This document shows positions 59,726 through 64,000 of a stretch of 64,000 bases of DNA, piece by piece. Numbering within the stretch: position 1 is the stretch's first letter; every line of letters begins with the position of its first letter. Made by a program: the position numbers and the translations under genes. Below the pieces are notes generated by a model, which was not told the origin of the DNA, made no database searches, and saw nothing but the letters and a program-made list of their open reading frames with translations. Origin of the DNA: Chrysoporthe austroafricana (taxonomy: Eukaryota > Ascomycota > Sordariomycetes > Diaporthales > Cryphonectriaceae); assembly GCA_001051155.2 (NCBI GenBank), contig JYIP02000002.1, positions 1,867,583-1,931,582 on the forward strand. Reading direction: 5' to 3'.

Positions 59726-61596
59726 CTAATGAGAAAGTACCAGCTTGCTTTTGAAAGACGTTTTTATACCATCTGATTCCACAGATGGTGGCGACAGTTC
59801 CCTCGCATAGCAACGGTTACAAGGAGCACCTTCGACGCGAGAGCATAGCTTGACTACCTTCACTGGACTGCATTATTGGCAAGGCTCCTTTTACATCGTT
59901 GGTATTATGATCCAAAGCCTGGAAGCATGAAAGAAAAGGACGAGACTATTATTCGGAATGTTTGAGTATCATGGACTAGCAACAGGCCGGAGGCACAGCT
60001 CCACGGGGCATTCTCTGAGCCACGAGAGACATACGGCAGAAGAAAATATGGCGTTAATACAAGATAGATTAATTGCACAGTTGTTATGAAGCTTCGTGTT
60101 ATGTGACGGTTCCGTTGTAGTAGATGATATTGATGCAAGATGGAAAACACTAAACTGCACTTATAGCCGAGCTTTACCTAGGACAGTTTTGCCAAGGTCT
60201 ACTTATAATAGCACCGTATGATTAAGAGTGTCTTGGTAACAACTGCAGTACATTGAACATGAACTACTTTCCGCCAAAGACTCTTCTCATGGCGATGGAA
60301 ACTGGCTCAAGGTGGATCCAAGTCCTAGCGGCAGCTGGGCCTCACGAACGACAGAGCCTCAGTGACGACGTAGCTTCGGCCCCTACTTTAGCTAGGAGGT
60401 GACTAGTCACGAGAACTGACAACTCCGTGGTCTTGATACTACAGCGTCTAGTTAGAATACCTGCTGTCACAGAGGACACGCTGCTCTGTCTTTACCAAGG
60501 ATCTTCTCTTGACCTAAGTACCACTTTGGTCTTTGTTTTGAGATTGCCTCATTGGCTTAGAGATTGTCGATATCAAGTTTCCCTTAACTCCCACAGAGAT
60601 ACAGGATCTGCGGAATATGCAGAAAGGGGGGGGGGGGCAGGCTACCACCGGAGGTCCTGAATCTTCACGACCAGCTGTGTGGTGAAAGGCCGCCTCTAGT
60701 GCCTCCTGTAAGTCTCATCATGGCCTCTCGCGTAGCCACTTTCGTCTGATCCGTCTCTCTGCAGCGTCCACTATGCCCGTTGTTTCGACTTTCAACAACA
60801 TTGTGCTCTAGCTACTCCATTTCCTTCTAATTCGTATTTATACGTCGACAAGATGTTCGCAGCAGGCCACGGTGATGTCTCCTTCGACGCAGCAGTCAAC
60901 TGAGGGGATCTTTCCTCTAAATTCGCCCTTACGGGTCATGTAAATCCCAACAACCTCTCCGTCTCCTCCTTGGCGGCGCCCGCTGGAATCTTATTGCGTG
61001 ACTATGGGATGACACTGCTGTGCCACGTGCCTTGCAATGATGATCCTATCTTATTCAGATATTCAAAGATTGTGGTTGGAGGAAAGTCTTGGGCATTGCG
61101 ATCTGCGTGTTGCGTAGGTGCCATCACAGATAGCTACGAAGGTATAGAGGATGTGTCTATTAACTTCAAGATTTTGTCTGACTACCATCGCTGATCCGTG
61201 AGCAACCTTGCAGGTGACGGTTGGCCGACGCTGAACGGTGATGGCAGCTTTGCATATTGGTGGGCTTGTGCTCTCCAAGGCTCTGTTTGGCGAGGTAGTT
61301 TCAAAGAGGACGAGGGTGGGGTAGCAAAGCGTGAGGCATTCTGCCGGCTGTAGAGTATAGGGAAATGGTATAAATTTAAAAGGATATCTAAAGGGATATC
61401 GCTCATGATTATTGGAAAGCTTCGTGCCAAACTGCGGATCGCTGCCCGAAACCATAGATATCCCATGCCCAAGCCGCTGAGGCAATGCCTATTAGGCCCA
61501 TAACATTGCCCAACCATCTGGGCTGTGCGCTGAAATATCTCACCTGGACCTCACCCCATTTTACTAGTTCAACCCCATGACCTGCCTCTCATTTCC
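59726..61596. other. Intergenic region with a possible relic reading frame
   Basis: There are 1.87 kb without a supported gene. A G-run of about 12 lies near 60627-60638. From ATG 60853 a frame runs to 61193 but is broken by TGA at 60901-60903. Its product (ending VSINFKILSDYHR) resembles nothing I know, so it may be a relic or chance. Confidence 0.3.
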
Positions 61597-63387
61597 TCAG
61601 AGGCCATGCTCCAGCAGATAGGTGCTAGAGATCACCTTGAAGGACCGTCCGTCTTGGAGACACTTGTAGACGAGGCCCTCGCCCTTCCGCCGCTGCGCGC
61701 GCCTCTTCAGCTCCTGATGGCTCGTCGCGATCTCGCGAATCTTGACGTAGCCAACGACTGGTACGTGCTTGAGCCCAAGTTGCTGGGCAATGCTGACGAC
61801 CATCCTCGGATTCATGTACTTCTGGGCAGCAATGTCGTATATAGAGAAGACAAAGAAGTCGACCTGGCCATCGGGAATCTTCTCCCGGTTCTTGTTGATA
61901 TTGTGACCGCAGAGCTCACCATGAATGGCAACGCTCCGCCCCTTCTCTGACAGCTTGGCGGGCAGACCATAACGGAGGGCGGTCTTCCAGTAACCGTACT
62001 GACAATCGCTTAGCTCGTTGAGGTCCGTGTTCTTGGAGCAGACGCCGAAGCGGCCATTCCGTTGAACCGCGTTAGGGCCGCCCTTCTCTGGAAGAAGGTT
62101 GAGGTCAGTGAAGAGATGGAGCGCAGCATTGACGAAGTACACCGTCATGGAAACGCCATCCATCTTGACGCTCTCCTGATATTCGTGCTCATAGTATTTC
62201 ACCTTCTTGAAGAGGTTTGGGCAATCCTCAACGCGCGTGATGTCGGTCTTCTTGAAAAGGCGCGTTGGGACCGCACCGAGTTTGGTGTGCTCCAGCTGTT
62301 TATTCTCGAGCTTGTGCTCTTCCCACTTTCTGATGCCAAGCTTATCGGCCCAGTTCTCGTTCCGGTACATCGATGAAATGATCCAGTCGATCATAGTATC
62401 GCTGGGCTTTTCTTTCTCGGGGCTCAGCCGCAGCACCTCTCTGGTCGGTTCGATCGTGCTGTAAACTTCAGCGAACTTATCGACAGAGTAGGCATAGCCT
62501 TGCGTTACTATCTTGGAGTTGCCGCTGCCGAACTTTCTGGTCTTGACCCTGTGACCCAGCTTGCCGTCAATCATTGTCAGTGGAGAAAATCTTCCAAAGC
62601 GGTCATCGGAGGCGGGGATGAAGGCGTCTATCTCCAAATACAGGACGAGCTCGCCTTCCTTGAAGGTACCGCGGGGAATTAGACAGGTCCACCCGTCCAC
62701 CTCCGCGAACATCAGCCAGCGGCCCTCGATTCTGGTCTCGTGGATCTTCTTGATGCGCCGCAGGCTCGCCAGGCGGAGAGTGTCGGTGGACTCAGTGGTC
62801 CCTGCCTGGGCAGAGACCTGATTCGTCGACTGATCGGGTTGGGTCTGTGTCGCCACTACCTGTTGGAAAGAGGTGACCTTGGTGGAGATGGAGTGCTTGA
62901 TTCCGCTAGAGCAAACTGTCTCTGGAATGGTGGGCGAAGCGTAATTGTTACTATGTCTAATCAAGTCAAAGCTATGGTCGAGCAACAGAAAGTTCATGGT
63001 AGCGGTGTGGTGGCTCTTCTCAGTTTTTTGAAATATCTTAGTCGTCAATGCTGCTCTCTTTGAAGTGTGAGATTGGGAGTCGAGCTCAGGGCTGACCTGA
63101 GTGCCAATAGCACCAGCGGGGCATGCTGTATACTTGCCGCTGTACTTGGTCGGGTCGAGGCTGGGGTCCAACTTCGGTAAGCCTATCGCACTGATGTGGA
63201 GATGCTTCTCAGCTAGATGAGGTGTCTCAATTGCTAATTCTGTAGTGTGGAGTTCGGGCTTGGGCTCTGAATTATTCTGGATGCCAATCGGTTTGGCGGG
63301 GTGTCCCGTTGAACAATAGCTCCTACTCCTGTACTTGGTCGGGTCGAAGGTGAAGTTCAACATCTCAAAGGTGGCGAGAGGAGCCAT
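61597..63387 (-). CDS. RNA ligase, DRB0094/Rnl5-type, with N-terminal repeats
   Basis: ATP-dependent RNA ligase, 596 residues, single exon. The nucleotidyltransferase motifs are in order: motif I KMDG (residues 408-411, Lys adenylated), HGELCG (489-494), FFVFSIYDI (511-519), motif IV EGLVYK (570-575) and motif V FKVIS (583-587). Upstream, residues about 204-330 (IEGRWLMFAEVDGWTCLIP; GELVLYLEIDAFIP) fit the N-terminal OB-like domain of Deinococcus radiodurans RNA ligase, which seals nicks with a 3'-OH RNA strand. The first 180 residues are extra and consist of three diverged 63-residue repeats. Likely roles are RNA repair or splicing-type sealing; the substrate is not known. Confidence 0.88.
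   Translation of the reverse strand: MAPLATFEMLNFTFDPTKYRSRSYCSTGHPAKPIGIQNNSEPKPELHTTELAIETPHLAEKHLHISAIGLPKLDPSLDPTKYSGKYTACPAGAIGTQVSPELDSQSHTSKRAALTTKIFQKTEKSHHTATMNFLLLDHSFDLIRHSNNYASPTIPETVCSSGIKHSISTKVTSFQQVVATQTQPDQSTNQVSAQAGTTESTDTLRLASLRRIKKIHETRIEGRWLMFAEVDGWTCLIPRGTFKEGELVLYLEIDAFIPASDDRFGRFSPLTMIDGKLGHRVKTRKFGSGNSKIVTQGYAYSVDKFAEVYSTIEPTREVLRLSPEKEKPSDTMIDWIISSMYRNENWADKLGIRKWEEHKLENKQLEHTKLGAVPTRLFKKTDITRVEDCPNLFKKVKYYEHEYQESVKMDGVSMTVYFVNAALHLFTDLNLLPEKGGPNAVQRNGRFGVCSKNTDLNELSDCQYGYWKTALRYGLPAKLSEKGRSVAIHGELCGHNINKNREKIPDGQVDFFVFSIYDIAAQKYMNPRMVVSIAQQLGLKHVPVVGYVKIREIATSHQELKRRAQRRKGEGLVYKCLQDGRSFKVISSTYLLEHGL
62820..63360 (-). repeat. Three 189-bp in-frame repeats in the RNA ligase N-terminus
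   Basis: Residues 10, 73 and 136 each start a unit (LNFTFD, LDPSLD, LDHSFD), exactly 63 residues apart. The first two share DPTKY. At DNA level GTACTTGGTCGGGTCGA occurs in units one and two. The third unit is more diverged and incomplete. Confidence 0.8.
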
Positions 63388-64000
63388 TTTTAAAGCAGAG
63401 TGCCCCGAGGCTTTGGATATAAGTTTGCTCTATGAATGACTTGTATGAGCCTAGTTCTCTGCGTAAATGGTGCAACGTGAAGACGATAAGAGTTTCAACA
63501 ACGGGAAATGCTACTTTGGACTTACTTGAGAAATAGCAAAAGCCGATTTGGCTTCCCAATAGAGGATATGACGATGCACTGAGAGGACAAGCCTGATTGC
63601 CACCGCTCATATGTCAGTCCAAGCACTTGTTAAGGAGTCAAATTGCTATACGATGTCAGGTGAGATATGTACCAGTTTCTGCAAGGAGAGTCGAAGGGTT
63701 CAAGACCGTTAGAAAGGGAACCGACTGCGAGGTCCGTGACACTTCTGGTCTTTTGGCTGCGAGAAGCCGTTTGATAGCCAGAAGGTCTCCCAAAAGTCTA
63801 CGAAGTGTGCTCTTATGTCCTGTCGAAGTCGTTTGTCACTTTCGATATGGCCGATTGTTAGTATGAATGGTCGGAGCTTGAAAAGAAATTCTCAGAATCA
63901 AATACAGTGGAACGGGGTCTCTGTTGAGGGTGGAGATGATGTAATTGGAAGGTTGGGAGAGGGGGGGGGAGAAGTTCACACTTACAGCAAATTTTGAAAG
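63388..64000. other. Upstream flank of the RNA ligase gene
   Basis: There are 613 nt with no supported gene; it should hold the RNA ligase promoter. A G-rich run lies at 63961-63969 near the window edge. Confidence 0.35.

Noticed and set aside
60853..61193. Possible gene with an internal TGA
   Set aside because: No recognisable family and no intron that removes the stop; noted only as a relic candidate.

Overview
The window is nuclear DNA of a filamentous ascomycete (Pezizomycotina). Genes carry short GT..AG introns (about 50-90 nt) with CTNAC-like branch points. About two thirds of the window is a secondary-metabolite gene cluster. Nothing here fixes the species.

Region 1 (1-43.6 kb): the biosynthetic cluster. 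From the left edge there is a PKS-NRPS hybrid synthetase (minus strand, C-terminus beyond the edge), three cytochrome P450s, a lipocalin-like Diels-Alderase, a trans-acting enoyl reductase, an alpha/beta hydrolase, a small membrane protein, a fourth P450, a branched-chain aminotransferase, an AsaB/CmcJ-type oxygenase or desaturase, a second megasynthase (highly reducing PKS) and an M20-family amidohydrolase. A PKS-NRPS with a terminal reductase domain, a trans-ER, a CcsE/PyiE-like hydrolase and a CcsF/PyiF-like Diels-Alderase is the core set known for cytochalasan-type isoindolones, so that product class is inferred. The aminotransferase hints at a branched-chain amino acid as precursor. The first twelve genes form six head-to-head pairs. 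Four of the six shared promoters carry the 7-mer TGTCCGA, seven copies in all.

The cluster looks damaged. The PKS-NRPS reading frame is complete in domain order but is cut by six in-frame TAG codons and one 1-nt frameshift. The HR-PKS has one TAG at a conserved Trp. The hydrolase has a TAG two codons after its only upstream ATG. The trans-ER, one P450 and the aminotransferase have apparent 1-nt indels. Where the ancestral codon can be inferred, the stops fit CpA to TpA changes, as expected of RIP-like mutation. Several indels lie in homopolymers and could be assembly errors. P450-1, P450-3, the Diels-Alderase, the oxygenase and the amidohydrolase read cleanly.

Region 2 (43.6-64 kb): accessory genes of a different kind. 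They are a nuclear-type coiled-coil protein whose 907-nt intron holds a tandem duplication with conserved hairpins, a fungal SLATT-domain membrane protein, an uncharacterised Arg/Gly/Pro-rich protein, an Hsp70-like (HSPA12-type) ATPase with a 14-nt microexon, a coiled-coil protein with a SUMO-interacting motif, and an Rnl5/DRB0094-type RNA ligase with three 63-residue N-terminal repeats. No tRNA, rRNA, CRISPR array or recognisable transposon was found.
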